Positions 24,755 through 34,800 of a stretch of 64,000 nucleotides of DNA are shown one piece after another. The stretch's first letter is position 1. Each line of letters opens with the position of its first letter. The notes beneath the pieces were generated by a model, which was not told the origin of the DNA, made no database searches, and saw only the letters and a program-made list of their open reading frames with translations. Location of the stretch: NCBI RefSeq assembly GCF_011044495.1, contig NZ_CP049143.1, forward strand, positions 4,402,001-4,466,000. The letters are read 5' to 3'. A program made the translations under genes and the position numbers. This stretch comes from Roseimicrobium sp. ORNL1 (GTDB taxonomy: Bacteria > Verrucomicrobiota > Verrucomicrobiia > Verrucomicrobiales > Verrucomicrobiaceae).

Positions 24755-25213
24755 TCACGGACCGTTCAAAGAAACGTTCGGCCCTTCGGTCTGATGAGCG
24801 AACCAGTCTTCGATTTGTGGAAGCATACCCGCCACGGAAGATGCCAGCGCTGAGTACTCCGCCAAGTCAGGGCCAAATGCGCCAAACGAAAACCAATCCT
24901 CCTCCATGCTGTTGTATCCGTTCTTGCGCGCCTGCAGGCGCGCGCGCTCGGTGAACAGGACATGCTCCAGCATCAGCTTTTCCTCCGGGACCACTTCACC
25001 CCAGGCCGTGAGTTTCTCCCCACGAGGATGGTGACCAAACTCCAGGAAGAACGCGGTGCCCATCTTGTTCTGGTTGATGGACAGGAAGTGGATACGGCCT
25101 CCTGAAAACCGTTGGAACCTGGGGTGCTTCCCGGCAAATCCTGCGGCACTCAAGGCGGGAATCAACTCCGCTTTGATGGCCTTGTTCATGAGTTTGGCGG
25201 GAGAAGCGACCAT
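24755..25213 (-). CDS. DUF4304 domain protein
   Basis: 152 aa from the ATG at 25213, preceded by a GGAAGG-type site on the minus strand (the frame extends 10 codons upstream to 25243). The pattern MNKAIKAELIPALSAAGFAGKHPRFQRF, HFLSINQNKMGTAFFLEFG and DWFSFG corresponds to DUF4304, a family seen in toxin-immunity loci and near SUKH/immunity proteins. No toxin gene is present in the window. The function is not known experimentally. Confidence 0.75.
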   Translation of the reverse strand: MVASPAKLMNKAIKAELIPALSAAGFAGKHPRFQRFSGGRIHFLSINQNKMGTAFFLEFGHHPRGEKLTAWGEVVPEEKLMLEHVLFTERARLQARKNGYNSMEEDWFSFGAFGPDLAEYSALASSVAGMLPQIEDWFAHQTEGPNVSLNGP

Positions 25214-25302
25214 GGAAAACCTTCCATCAATCCCACCAATCACTCAAACAAATTGAGGTTCAGCACGGAGAAGTTCAACGATCAGATGTGCGCTTCGAAT
25301 CT

Positions 25303-25980
25303 TCAAATATCGTATGTGGCCACGACACCCCACTTTCGGAAACTTGCCTGTTGGGCAACGATACGCCACCCCTCGGACATCTCCGTGTAATACTGGTGCA
25401 GTCGCCCCAAGTCAGTGTCCGCGCCATCGAGCATGTCATGAAAATGCGAGGCACAGCCCGGCAGTGGCGGAGGAAAAGTTTTGAAGGCCAGAGTCTCGTG
25501 CACCAGACGACTGAAAGAGTACCCGAGGTGCGCTTTATACATTTTCGCAGTTCGTTCCGGAGAGATCGCGAGATAGAGACCGCCTACTTCGAGGCGAGAT
25601 TTGAATTCAGCCGGCAGTTCGAAGGGGTGGTCCCTTTGAGCTTCACCTTGCATATAGGGGCCGCAAAACGGAAGGTACAATTCATCATAAACCTCCCTTT
25701 CCTCTTCAGGCAGGAAGGAGCGAATCTCCGAGTATGTAGCAGCGAAGGCACACCAAAGCTTGAAACTGCCAGACGCTCCATGAAATCTCGACATCTCTGA
25801 GAGCGGAGTTGAAAAGTCCGATTCCCACAGACAACCGAGAAAATTTCCGGTCTCTTGGCTCCGTTCGTCGTGGGTAAGCTTCGACCACCTATTTTCGTCC
25901 ATCACCCCAAGCGAGGATGATTTGAAGTGTTTCGCGAAACCTTCCCAATCAACAATGAACAGATGGTAGTCGTTGGCCAT
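25303..25980 (-). CDS. Hypothetical protein (225 aa)
   Basis: Not recognised. A soluble protein with a YHLFIVDWEGFAKHF start, many Trp and Phe residues, and motifs such as FSRLVHETLAFKTF and EMSEGWRIVAQQ. From the ATG at 25980; a GTG one codon upstream (25983) is also in frame. Composition is less GC-rich than in adjacent genes. It may belong to the island of small accessory genes at 23892-25980, although it is larger than those. Confidence 0.6.
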   Translation of the reverse strand: MANDYHLFIVDWEGFAKHFKSSSLGVMDENRWSKLTHDERSQETGNFLGCLWESDFSTPLSEMSRFHGASGSFKLWCAFAATYSEIRSFLPEEEREVYDELYLPFCGPYMQGEAQRDHPFELPAEFKSRLEVGGLYLAISPERTAKMYKAHLGYSFSRLVHETLAFKTFPPPLPGCASHFHDMLDGADTDLGRLHQYYTEMSEGWRIVAQQASFRKWGVVATYDI

Positions 25981-26048
25981 CACTTACAGGCAAAAGATCC
26001 ATTGAAAAACACGAGACAGCCCGAGTCTTTCTACTTCAACGGCAGGTT

Positions 26049-27872
26049 TTACTTCCCCGCATTCTTCGCAATGAAGTTCACAATCGGTGTGCTGTCCTGC
26101 AAGCCATGCGGATGGTGTCCCACGCCGGCCTTCGCGATCAGTTCGATGGTGCCTCCCAGCTTGCGATAGTTCTCCGCGAGCACGAGGGTGTTTTCATCGG
26201 GTGGCACGACATCATCCGCATCACCGTACACATGGAGCAGCGGCACTTTGTTCTTCGCGAGAGGTGCAATCGCATCGACGGGATTGTTCTTGTAAGCGAT
26301 GGCTTCGGCCTCGTCCTTGAAACCCCAGAGCTCCAGCACGCGGGCCCAGTTCTTGGGATCGCCCTTGCCTTTTCCTTTGCCGCCGGGCCAGCTCTTGAAG
26401 TCACACACCGGAGCATCGCCGTAGATGCAGGCGACTTTGGTGGGATTGGCGATGGCCCAGTTGTAGCAGTACAACCCGCCGCGGCTCAGGCCGACGAGTG
26501 CCACCTTTTTGGCGAAGCCATACTCCTTGGTGAGGTGAGCGTAGAGCGCATTCCAACTCTGCACGGCGGGTGGCGAACCGAGCATGTCCGGCACCTTGAG
26601 ATAAACGATGTGAAAACCTTTGCCGAGCAGGGCGATATCTGGATCCGGTTTATGACCAAAGAACTCACCATGCCACACCCACGGTTTTCCGGGAGCAGCC
26701 TGCTTCGGTGCGACGACGGTCGCGGTCTTGCCATCCACCTCGAATTCGTATTTGTCGTAGCCATTCCACACGCTGCGCTTGCCGGGGTAGAGAGCAGGCG
26801 TGCCAGCAGGGACTGCGGGCGCCGTGGCAGGAGCAGCAGGAGTGCCTGCGGCGGGCTTGTCGCTTTTGGCAGATGAAGCTGCGCCGGTGCTGCGCTGGTT
26901 CAGTTGCTCTTCGATCTTCTTGCTGATTTCCGCGGCCTTGGCCTCAGCTTGATCGATGGGTAGCCCCGCCGCGACGCCAGGGCGCTTGTGCCCGCACTCG
27001 CTGAGCCACGCGTTCTTGAGCACACGCTGGCGCTCGCTGACCAGCTTGTAGAGTGCATTCAGATTTCCCTCGGGTTTGATCAAATCATCCAGGGTGACCT
27101 TCGACTCGACTCCCCAGGCCTTGAGAATCTGCTGGGTCATGACCCAGTGGCCCTCGGCATTGGGATGCACGCCGTCCTTGGCGAAGAAGAAGGCGGGATC
27201 CACCACGCGGCGCTCGCGCAGCGCGTCATTCATGGGACCGTGGATGTCGATGACGTTCCAGCCATTCTTGCGTTCGCTGATGAGCCACTCGCTGTAGCGA
27301 TCCAGCACGCGGTTGTATCCTTCGAAGGGCTTCGGATAGGCATCGAGTCCCGCAGGCAGCACCCTGTCCTTGATGGGCACGGGATCGAAGGTGGGCGGGG
27401 TGACATGCACGATGTCTGCACCTGCGGCCTTCGCCTTCTCCCGCAGCTTCTTCATTCCTTCCACGTACTTCTGGAAGCGCTCTTCCTTGAGTGGGAAATA
27501 GATGCCGTCATTCATACCGTAGCACGCCACAACGAGATTTGGCTTGGTCTTCGCCAGCACGCGATCCAGCCGCTCGTGCAGATCCGGTCGCGGAAATTTA
27601 CCATCCGCATGTCCGGGCTCAGAGAGGCCGGAGACGGTCTCGCTGCTCAACCCCACGGCAATCACTTCCGGGCGATAGCTGGTCTCGGTGAGCAGGATGG
27701 TCTCCAGAAACTCCAGGTACTGCCCATTGTGGGTGATGCTGTCCCCGAGGAAGACGATGCGCTTGGCCGTGGGAAGCGCCGCCTTGGGTTCAGCAGCTTC
27801 AGCTTTGGGCGCCTGTGCTACAACCTGGAAAGCTGCGGCAAGAAAAAGTACGGAGGTGCGGAGAAGTTTCAT
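26049..27872 (-). CDS. Secreted SGNH hydrolase fused to an alpha/beta hydrolase
   Basis: 607 aa from the ATG at 27872 (MKLLRTSVLFLAAAFQVVAQA, a Sec signal). The first half is an SGNH/GDSL esterase domain: IVFLGDSITHNGQ (39-51) with nucleophile Ser45, YGMNDGIYF block III, and DGVHPNAEGH with the catalytic Asp and His. A Pro/Ala-rich linker (SAKSDKPAAGTPAAPATAPAVP) separates it from a second domain with nucleophile elbow GLSRGGLY (about residue 462), an Asp in VYGDADDVVPPDE and a His in GVGHHPHGL. Both triads look complete. The likely role is the release of acyl/acetyl groups from polysaccharide in the periplasm, which fits a polysaccharide-degrading lifestyle. Confidence 0.88.
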   Translation of the reverse strand: MKLLRTSVLFLAAAFQVVAQAPKAEAAEPKAALPTAKRIVFLGDSITHNGQYLEFLETILLTETSYRPEVIAVGLSSETVSGLSEPGHADGKFPRPDLHERLDRVLAKTKPNLVVACYGMNDGIYFPLKEERFQKYVEGMKKLREKAKAAGADIVHVTPPTFDPVPIKDRVLPAGLDAYPKPFEGYNRVLDRYSEWLISERKNGWNVIDIHGPMNDALRERRVVDPAFFFAKDGVHPNAEGHWVMTQQILKAWGVESKVTLDDLIKPEGNLNALYKLVSERQRVLKNAWLSECGHKRPGVAAGLPIDQAEAKAAEISKKIEEQLNQRSTGAASSAKSDKPAAGTPAAPATAPAVPAGTPALYPGKRSVWNGYDKYEFEVDGKTATVVAPKQAAPGKPWVWHGEFFGHKPDPDIALLGKGFHIVYLKVPDMLGSPPAVQSWNALYAHLTKEYGFAKKVALVGLSRGGLYCYNWAIANPTKVACIYGDAPVCDFKSWPGGKGKGKGDPKNWARVLELWGFKDEAEAIAYKNNPVDAIAPLAKNKVPLLHVYGDADDVVPPDENTLVLAENYRKLGGTIELIAKAGVGHHPHGLQDSTPIVNFIAKNAGK

Positions 27873-28037
27873 CAAGTGAACGGGAGGCCTGTCGTGCAAT
27901 GGAGCACGCCTTCCAGTCCACCACAAGGCAGCGTGAACCGGCAGCGCGCATCATCCTCCTACGCGACCGCCACGTCCAGACATGCAATCATTTCAGTCAA
28001 AGCGCACTCAGCGTGCCGTCACTGAAGCGCCCAGAGG

Positions 28038-31000
28038 TTACTTCTGCGGCAAGACCACCCGGATGAGCTCGCCCTGATCGGTGGTTAAAAGTGCAGGAGA
28101 GTTCTCATCCGCCATCCAAATCGGAGAGCCTCTGCAGACAAACGGCAGACGATAACCTGCCACCACCTCCCCCGATCTCTGGTCGAGCCTCAAGAGCAGG
28201 CGTGCATCTTTGAGGATAAATCGTGGCTGCCAGAGATGACTGCTGGGCACGGCATCCGCAGGTACTGAATCAAAAGATGCCACACCCGGATCCTGCTTTT
28301 CCACGGTGAGGGCATCTTTTGTGACCCTCAGGTGAAACATGCGGCCACCTTCCGCAACTCCCAGGGAGCCATCCTTCCCCCACCAGGCCACCGTTGCCTC
28401 CGAGGGACCTTCCATTGACGGCCGCTCTGCGGTCGTGTCCAGCAGCCTGCCATCCGAGCTCAACCACAGTGCGCGAAACTTGGTACGGAAGGCCCCTTCA
28501 CTTGGCACGGTGAAGATGACCCCAGACTCATCCACCGCCACCTCTGAGCTTCGCGGATTCACGGGCAGCACCTGTCGAGGAAGCTCTTCATAGGGAAGAT
28601 TGGTATCCAGCGGCACCACACGCAACGCGGAATCTGGACGTCCATCGCGTGGCCACTCCAGACAAAGAATCTGGCGGTCATCAAACATGAACACACTTTC
28701 GTGCCCTTTCAAAACGGGGCTTTCAAAGGAGCGGATGAGTTCCCAGGGAACCTTCGAAGTGTCATACACGCGGATACCTCCCTGTCCACCCATCACAGCA
28801 CGTGGACGAGCATTGGAGATGAACCAGGTGGCGGCTTCCATTCCAAAATTCCCCATGAACTCCACGTCGGCCTCCGGCAGAATCTGCGGCATGGCTTCTT
28901 CCTCATACCGGCGGAACTTTTGCAGGCGCACTGCGGGCGCGCCGGCATCCAACGTCCCACTCGCGGTAAAAACAAGGTAGTGCGCTCTGGACACGTCCGG
29001 CCGCAAGATGGATCCGTCTGGTTCGAAGATATCTCCAAATTCCACCGCCCAGCCCCCTGGACGCAACAGTCGCATGGATGGCTGGAGATCGTCCGACACA
29101 CCCCGAGTATCAAACCCTGCCATTTTGGCGATGGGTTTCTGCTTTTCATCCATCACCACGAGGTTCAGCCCTTGGGGAAGACGCCCACTCCAGAGGGGGA
29201 GTGAATCACTTTCTTCGAGATCCACACGGAGGAGGTACTCCATACCCTTTTCGACCGGAATCACTTCCGACAATGGGGTGCCAAACTCATCGCGGACTTC
29301 CGGTGGCCATACCGGCGCAGGACCTTGAGGCACCCGCTTGCTGTGCAATTCCGCACGAGTGATGCAATATGGGTTCGCCGAACCTATCGCCATGAGTCCA
29401 TTGCGAGGATTCTTCACCAGCATTCTCACCCATCCGCTTGGTGGCAGATCTTGAATGGTCATTTCTCCCTGAGCCGGCACAGCCTCCGCACCCGCGATCT
29501 TTCGCATGGCATCTGGAGACGCACCCACGTGGATCTCCAAGTCGTATTTTCCCGACAACACGTGCAGTGCAGGAGCCTTGTAAGGCGCCCCAAAGTTTTC
29601 ACCGTCCATCACCATGGTCTGAATGCGTGCCTTATCGCTCAGCTCGATCGGTATCTCCATAGCCCAGCGCACACGCGGTGGACCACCCTCTGGCGCCGCA
29701 TCGTGGACTTCGATGGCCACTGCGGGAAACTTTTGCTCGCCATGCCCCAGGCAATCACGACAAGCTCGCAACCGGCTCAAGGTCGTGCGGAACTGAACCG
29801 ACCCGTATTCGCTGAACGTGTTGAGCATCTGCTTTTCGAAAGTGGCGAGCTCGTCCGTGAGGTTGGCAGAAAGGAGACAATCCAGCACCACGACAGCGGT
29901 GAGCTCGTCTGCATCGCCTTCCTTCAATGAACGGGTCCAGGCAGCACTCCATGATTCAAATGCCAGCCGCGCAAGGTCCCGACCACGCTCCGGGGATGCA
30001 GTCACCATGGCATCCACCACGCTGCGCACCATGCGCCGGCACTCCATCCACTCCTCTTTGATGTCAAGGCGGCGACGATGGCCGCTTTCACGCCATGCCT
30101 TGAGACAGGCCTCACGCTCCTCTGCATTGCCATGCACCATCGCGAGCGCCAGAAACTGTGGCCAGAGGTCTGCGCTCGACTGGGAGTCACCAGAAAGGTT
30201 CTGCTTCACAAGCTTTTCCCGCAAGAGAGGAAGCAACGTTGGCAGCAGCGACGCCTTCGTGGTCTCGTCCAGCAAGGGAAGCAGTTGCAGGGATTGCCGG
30301 AGATTAGAACCCCGGCTTACTCCGCCCTCCTGTAGCTTGAGCAGGGCTGGTATGCCTTCCGCAATCCACGGAGCGAGTAGCTGTTCGTCCACGCTCCCTG
30401 GTGGTGACAGCACACGGAGCCGCCATGCCACACGCAGTCGGGACGCCGCGTCCAGTCCTTTCGCACCGGCCAGGGCCTCAGGATTCAACGGAGAAACCAT
30501 GGAACGCGCCAGCAGGACACACGATACGAGGTGGCAATCATCCTGATGTCTTCCGACAGCAGCCTCCGCTTCCTGAAAGAAATCCCCGTGCGGTTCCCTC
30601 AACGCTGTTTTCATGAGGGAGGGAATCATTCCCCGGACATCCACCGTCCAGGGTTTGTCTCCCCAGAAGGCAGTTGCGGCAAAAGGTTCCGCTATTTCCT
30701 GATGCGCGGGGATCTCCACCTGCATGTCATCTCCCATCGGCGTGAGGAGGATGGCGCGAGCAAGTGCAGTCGAAGCCTCATGGTGCCCTGCCTGGTCCCA
30801 ATCGTCGATTCTCTTGAGGAGTTGCGCCACGTGCGACACCAGGAGATGCTGCTGGTGCTCGCGAACGGACTTCAGCAGGAGCGCCAGTCTCTGCGGCTGT
30901 AGTGGTGTATCGTCCACATCCAGCACTGCTTGAAGCATGGCAAAGGCCATGGACTGGGCGGTGCCGGATTTGGTTTTGGAAAAGGAGTCCGCCAGCGCCG

Positions 31001-31586
31001 AGTTCAACTCGTCTGTGCGCTTCGCCCGGGCAATGCGCGCCACCCAGCCCGCTGTCGGAGGAGCAAGTGCCGTAAAAAACTCCGGCGGTCTGGCAAAGTC
31101 CGTGCGGCGCAGCGCCTCCAGAAACATGTCTGCTGCATATTTCTCCTCCTTCATCCGGGCATAGCTGATGCCCCGGCGCAACCAGGCGTCCGGCTGCTCT
31201 GGATTCAGCACAAGGTCGAGTTGCTCAGCTTCGGCCACATCGGTGGTGCGCTGACGGCTGGCGCGCGCGAGTGCGGCGAGCACGCGGGCCTTCACCGCAT
31301 GGTCCGGCTGTTGTTTCACCTCCGGTTTGAGCTTCTGATAGACCCGCTGGAGCAGATCATATTTCTTCACTCCGGGGAAAGCATCCGGCAAGGCGGCCAC
31401 CACCCTGTCTGCTTCGCCATTGGTGATGCGAACGCACTGGCCGGGATCTGAGAACAGTGTAGCAACGGCCTTTGCGGCCATCTCTGGCAGCTCTCTCGCC
31501 CCGTCCTTCTCCTGGGCATGCACCGTGGAAGAGACGATACCAACCAGCAGGACAGCCGTGCCCATGATCCGTTTTGCGCATCTCAT
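28038..31586 (-). CDS. Large secreted protein of unknown function (1182 aa)
   Basis: Not recognised. A short N-terminal signal (RIMGTAVLLVGIVSSTVHAQ) is followed by about 550 residues of helical TPR/HEAT-like composition (for example PEQPDAWLRRGISYARMKEEKYAADMFLEALRR). The second half (about residues 590-1182) is beta-rich with repeated Asp, Gly and Trp blocks (GGWAVEFGD, FMFDDRQILCLEWP, VDESGVIFTVPSEG, TVAWWGKDGSLGVAEGG), like a propeller or lectin-like module. It is the downstream neighbour, on the same strand, of the 1338-aa dehydrogenase/cytochrome gene, with 226 bases between. Confidence 0.72.
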   Translation of the reverse strand: MRCAKRIMGTAVLLVGIVSSTVHAQEKDGARELPEMAAKAVATLFSDPGQCVRITNGEADRVVAALPDAFPGVKKYDLLQRVYQKLKPEVKQQPDHAVKARVLAALARASRQRTTDVAEAEQLDLVLNPEQPDAWLRRGISYARMKEEKYAADMFLEALRRTDFARPPEFFTALAPPTAGWVARIARAKRTDELNSALADSFSKTKSGTAQSMAFAMLQAVLDVDDTPLQPQRLALLLKSVREHQQHLLVSHVAQLLKRIDDWDQAGHHEASTALARAILLTPMGDDMQVEIPAHQEIAEPFAATAFWGDKPWTVDVRGMIPSLMKTALREPHGDFFQEAEAAVGRHQDDCHLVSCVLLARSMVSPLNPEALAGAKGLDAASRLRVAWRLRVLSPPGSVDEQLLAPWIAEGIPALLKLQEGGVSRGSNLRQSLQLLPLLDETTKASLLPTLLPLLREKLVKQNLSGDSQSSADLWPQFLALAMVHGNAEEREACLKAWRESGHRRRLDIKEEWMECRRMVRSVVDAMVTASPERGRDLARLAFESWSAAWTRSLKEGDADELTAVVVLDCLLSANLTDELATFEKQMLNTFSEYGSVQFRTTLSRLRACRDCLGHGEQKFPAVAIEVHDAAPEGGPPRVRWAMEIPIELSDKARIQTMVMDGENFGAPYKAPALHVLSGKYDLEIHVGASPDAMRKIAGAEAVPAQGEMTIQDLPPSGWVRMLVKNPRNGLMAIGSANPYCITRAELHSKRVPQGPAPVWPPEVRDEFGTPLSEVIPVEKGMEYLLRVDLEESDSLPLWSGRLPQGLNLVVMDEKQKPIAKMAGFDTRGVSDDLQPSMRLLRPGGWAVEFGDIFEPDGSILRPDVSRAHYLVFTASGTLDAGAPAVRLQKFRRYEEEAMPQILPEADVEFMGNFGMEAATWFISNARPRAVMGGQGGIRVYDTSKVPWELIRSFESPVLKGHESVFMFDDRQILCLEWPRDGRPDSALRVVPLDTNLPYEELPRQVLPVNPRSSEVAVDESGVIFTVPSEGAFRTKFRALWLSSDGRLLDTTAERPSMEGPSEATVAWWGKDGSLGVAEGGRMFHLRVTKDALTVEKQDPGVASFDSVPADAVPSSHLWQPRFILKDARLLLRLDQRSGEVVAGYRLPFVCRGSPIWMADENSPALLTTDQGELIRVVLPQK

Positions 31587-31636
31587 GCGGAGAGGTGATA
31601 GCAGGTGAGCCTCGTGAGCGTCAACGGCCGTGTAGC

Positions 31637-31669
31637 CCGTTTTTGCTCAGCAGTCCTGCTGAGACGGGG
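31637..31669. repeat. Hairpin in the gap between two large secreted-protein genes
   Basis: CTCAGCAG (31646-31653) pairs with CTGCTGAG (31656-31663), and the outer CCCGT/ACGGG extends the stem. It lies between the start of the 1182-aa gene (31586) and the stop of the 1338-aa gene (31813). No T-tail on the minus strand, so a terminator role is not supported. A second weak inverted repeat TTATCA...TGATAA is at 31719-31740. Confidence 0.55.
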
Positions 31670-31812
31670 TCGCATGGAGGATTATTCGATGAGAAAGTAA
31701 AGCGCCCCGGGGAGGCATTTATCAGCCTATTGCGTGATAAGACGCCTAAAGGACAGCAACATCTGGCAACCGCCGTCTAACTGTTGCTGTGCCTTCCCCT
31801 GGACCCGGGCGG

Positions 31813-34800
31813 CTACTCTCCCTTCAAGAACGCGAGCAGGTCGGCCATCTGTTCCTTGGTGATGCCGCCCTCCAGTCCCACGGGCATGAGGCTGGCATCA
31901 AGACTCTTCATCTTGGCGATGTTGGCACGGGGCACGACTTCCGTGATGCCACCGGCCATCTTCACCGTGACTTCCGTGGAAGTTTCCCCGGCAATCAGTC
32001 CGGCGACGACACGGCCATCCTTGGTGTCGATTTGATAGGCCATCCAGCGGGCCTCCACCATGCGGTTGGGATCGAGGATGTCACTGAGGAGGGCTTCCTT
32101 CTCCTTGATGCGCACATCCGTGATGTCCGGGCCAACGTCCACGCCAAGGCCTTTCACCTTGTGGCAGGTGATGCAGATGGTTGAGAAGACCTGCTGACCC
32201 TTCGCTGAGTCGCCCTTGGTTTTGATGGCGTCGTGATAAGCGGTGATCACTGCGGCACGATCCCCGCTTGGGCTGCCGAAGATCTTGGTGGCCAGGTCGA
32301 ACATGGGATTGCCGGGGCGGAGATAACGCCAGCGCGTTTCGGCATCGACGAAGGCCTTCGGAAGCTCGCCGCGATCGATGCGTTCAAAGAAGTCCTTCAC
32401 TGTCTTGCCGTTGCTCGTGAGCAACTTCACGACTTCAAGACGCTGCGTGGGTCCGAGCTTGGGCAGAAGTTCGTAGAGCAGCGTAGCGGTCTTGTCCGCA
32501 CCGAATTTCTTCAGCAACGCGAAGGCTGCCGTGGAGATTTCCAGTGGCTGGCTGTCATCCAGCAGCGTGCGCATCACAGGCTCCGCCTTGTCCCACGAAC
32601 GTTGGGCGAGCAGCGGGATGCAGGCGAGGCGTTGCTCCGCGGGGGCTTTGGCATCCACCATGACTTTGTCTACGAGGCCAAGCAGTGCGGTGATCTCGGC
32701 GGCGGCAGCTTTGTATTGCTCGGGAGGAGTCGCGGTAAATTGAGCGAGCGACTTCACGCCGAGCTTGCCACCGGATTTGGGCAGGCCTTCCGAGAGGCCT
32801 TGGAGAAGGGCGGGTTTCCACCAGGCGAGTTTACCTTCACCATTCTTGAGGCTGGAAAGTGCGGCGCTGAAATCATCCGCATCCGCGTCCGTGGCACAAC
32901 TGGCAGCGAGGGCGCGCACGAAATCTGACTTCTTCACAGTGTAGCCCTCTGAAACTGCCTTGTTCTCGAGCAGCTTTGAAAGAACAGTTCCCGCTCGCTG
33001 CGACGTTGCTGCCAGTACAGCGCGTTGAATCCAAGGATCTTCGGCAAATCGAGTTGCTCCTGTAACGACAACGGAACCATCTTGCGGACGATTCTTGAAA
33101 TCGGTGCCAAGGATACCCAGCATGACACGCCTGCCGTCGCTGCTTTGCACTGCGTCTGTGCTGTCGCTCATGATATGATCATTTGCGAGAGGCAGCTCCG
33201 TCCGGAAAAGGACATTGCCAGCGTTCACGTCCTTCAATGCCTTGTCGATGGAACCTTGAATTCTCGCATTGAGATTCAGCTCTCCCGAATTCTTGGGAAC
33301 CAAAGCTCGCATCACGCATGTGATATGAAGGCCGGCCAGCGGCGTCAGACTTCCAGGCTTCACTGCATTAAACACATCGGTATACTTTGCTTTTTGCTCC
33401 ACCAGCAACCGCTGCGCCGTCTCACGCTGCCAGGCGTTTGGATGCCCCAGCCACCTCACAAGCCCTTCCACTGTGCGGGGAGCGCGAAAGCGATCCGCAC
33501 TGGGTGCGGGAACCGGAACAGCGGAGTCCTCATCGGAAATGGATGAGAACTTGATATTATCCACTCCAGCCTGAGCAACGCTCTTCATCAATTCCTGAAT
33601 CTCCACTGCAGCAAGGCCTTTTCCTCCTCGTACCACCAAACCTTCCTTGGCAATTCTCGATTTCAGTGCTGCGATCTCAGCAGGAAGTGAAGCGCGACTG
33701 ACGATTCTGCCCTCCAGCACAAAGCCATCCGCTGCGGACTTGTAGGTCAGCGTGACCTGCCCTCCTTTGGGTGAGGCGGGTGCCGCCTGAGACTCCTTGG
33801 CCTTCTTCGGCACGATGCGCCAGATACGCCCTTCATTCTCACCCTGGCGGATGTCATGGGTCTTCACAAAGGACTCCGGGAAGAAGCGGGCGTGGTCGAT
33901 GTAGCGGCGATACATGTCGCAGACGTAGAGAGCGCCATCGGGACCGGTGGTGATGTTCACCGGGCGGCACCATTCATCGTGGCTGCCGAAGAACTCCTTG
34001 TGGTCCCCTACGCGTGTAGCCTTCAGGCTGGCGCCATTCGGTTCCACGATGTAGCGCGTGATGAGCTGACCGGTGGGATCCGGCACGAAGATGTTTCCCT
34101 TCAGTTCCGGCATGAGGTCACCACGATAGACGCCGAGACCGCAGGCTGCGGTGTTCGTGCCGGCATGGGCATCGGCTGTAGTATGAGTTAATTGAAGTGG
34201 ATACACCCGGGTCTCCGCTCCGAAGGCGGCAATGTCCTCCCAGCCCTGCGTGATGCCGGCATTGGGGTTGCGAATCACCGCTTCATACGGCATCACGGCG
34301 AACATCACCGGATTGCGATTCGAACTGAAGAAGTGGCGCCCCCAGTCATCGAAGCAGCCGCCGAACTGACCAAAGCCGGTGGTGGGCTCGAGCTTTCCCG
34401 TGGCAGGGTCATAACGCAGATTGCAGCGAGTGAAGTTCGACTTCGCGTCCGGCGAGCCCGCAGGATAGATCTCCTTCGTATCAAGGCCATTGTTGAAGTA
34501 GATGCAGTTGTCCAGGCCCCAGCGAGGCGCAGAGACCTGGAGCTGGGAGTGATTCGGATTGAAGCCGTCCACGAGCGGCTTCCTTTCATCTGCGACCCCA
34601 TCTCCGTTGGTGTCGCGGATGAAAAGAATCTGCGTGCGTGTGGTGGCCACAAGGCCGTCACGGAAGGGCAAAAGCCCCTGCACATGATCGACCTTATCGG
34701 CAAACGTGATGGCACGGTCATACTGGCCATCACCATTGTCATCGATGAGCTGCTGGATGCGGGACAGCGGCGGCTTTCCCGGGCCTCCACCCAGGGGATA

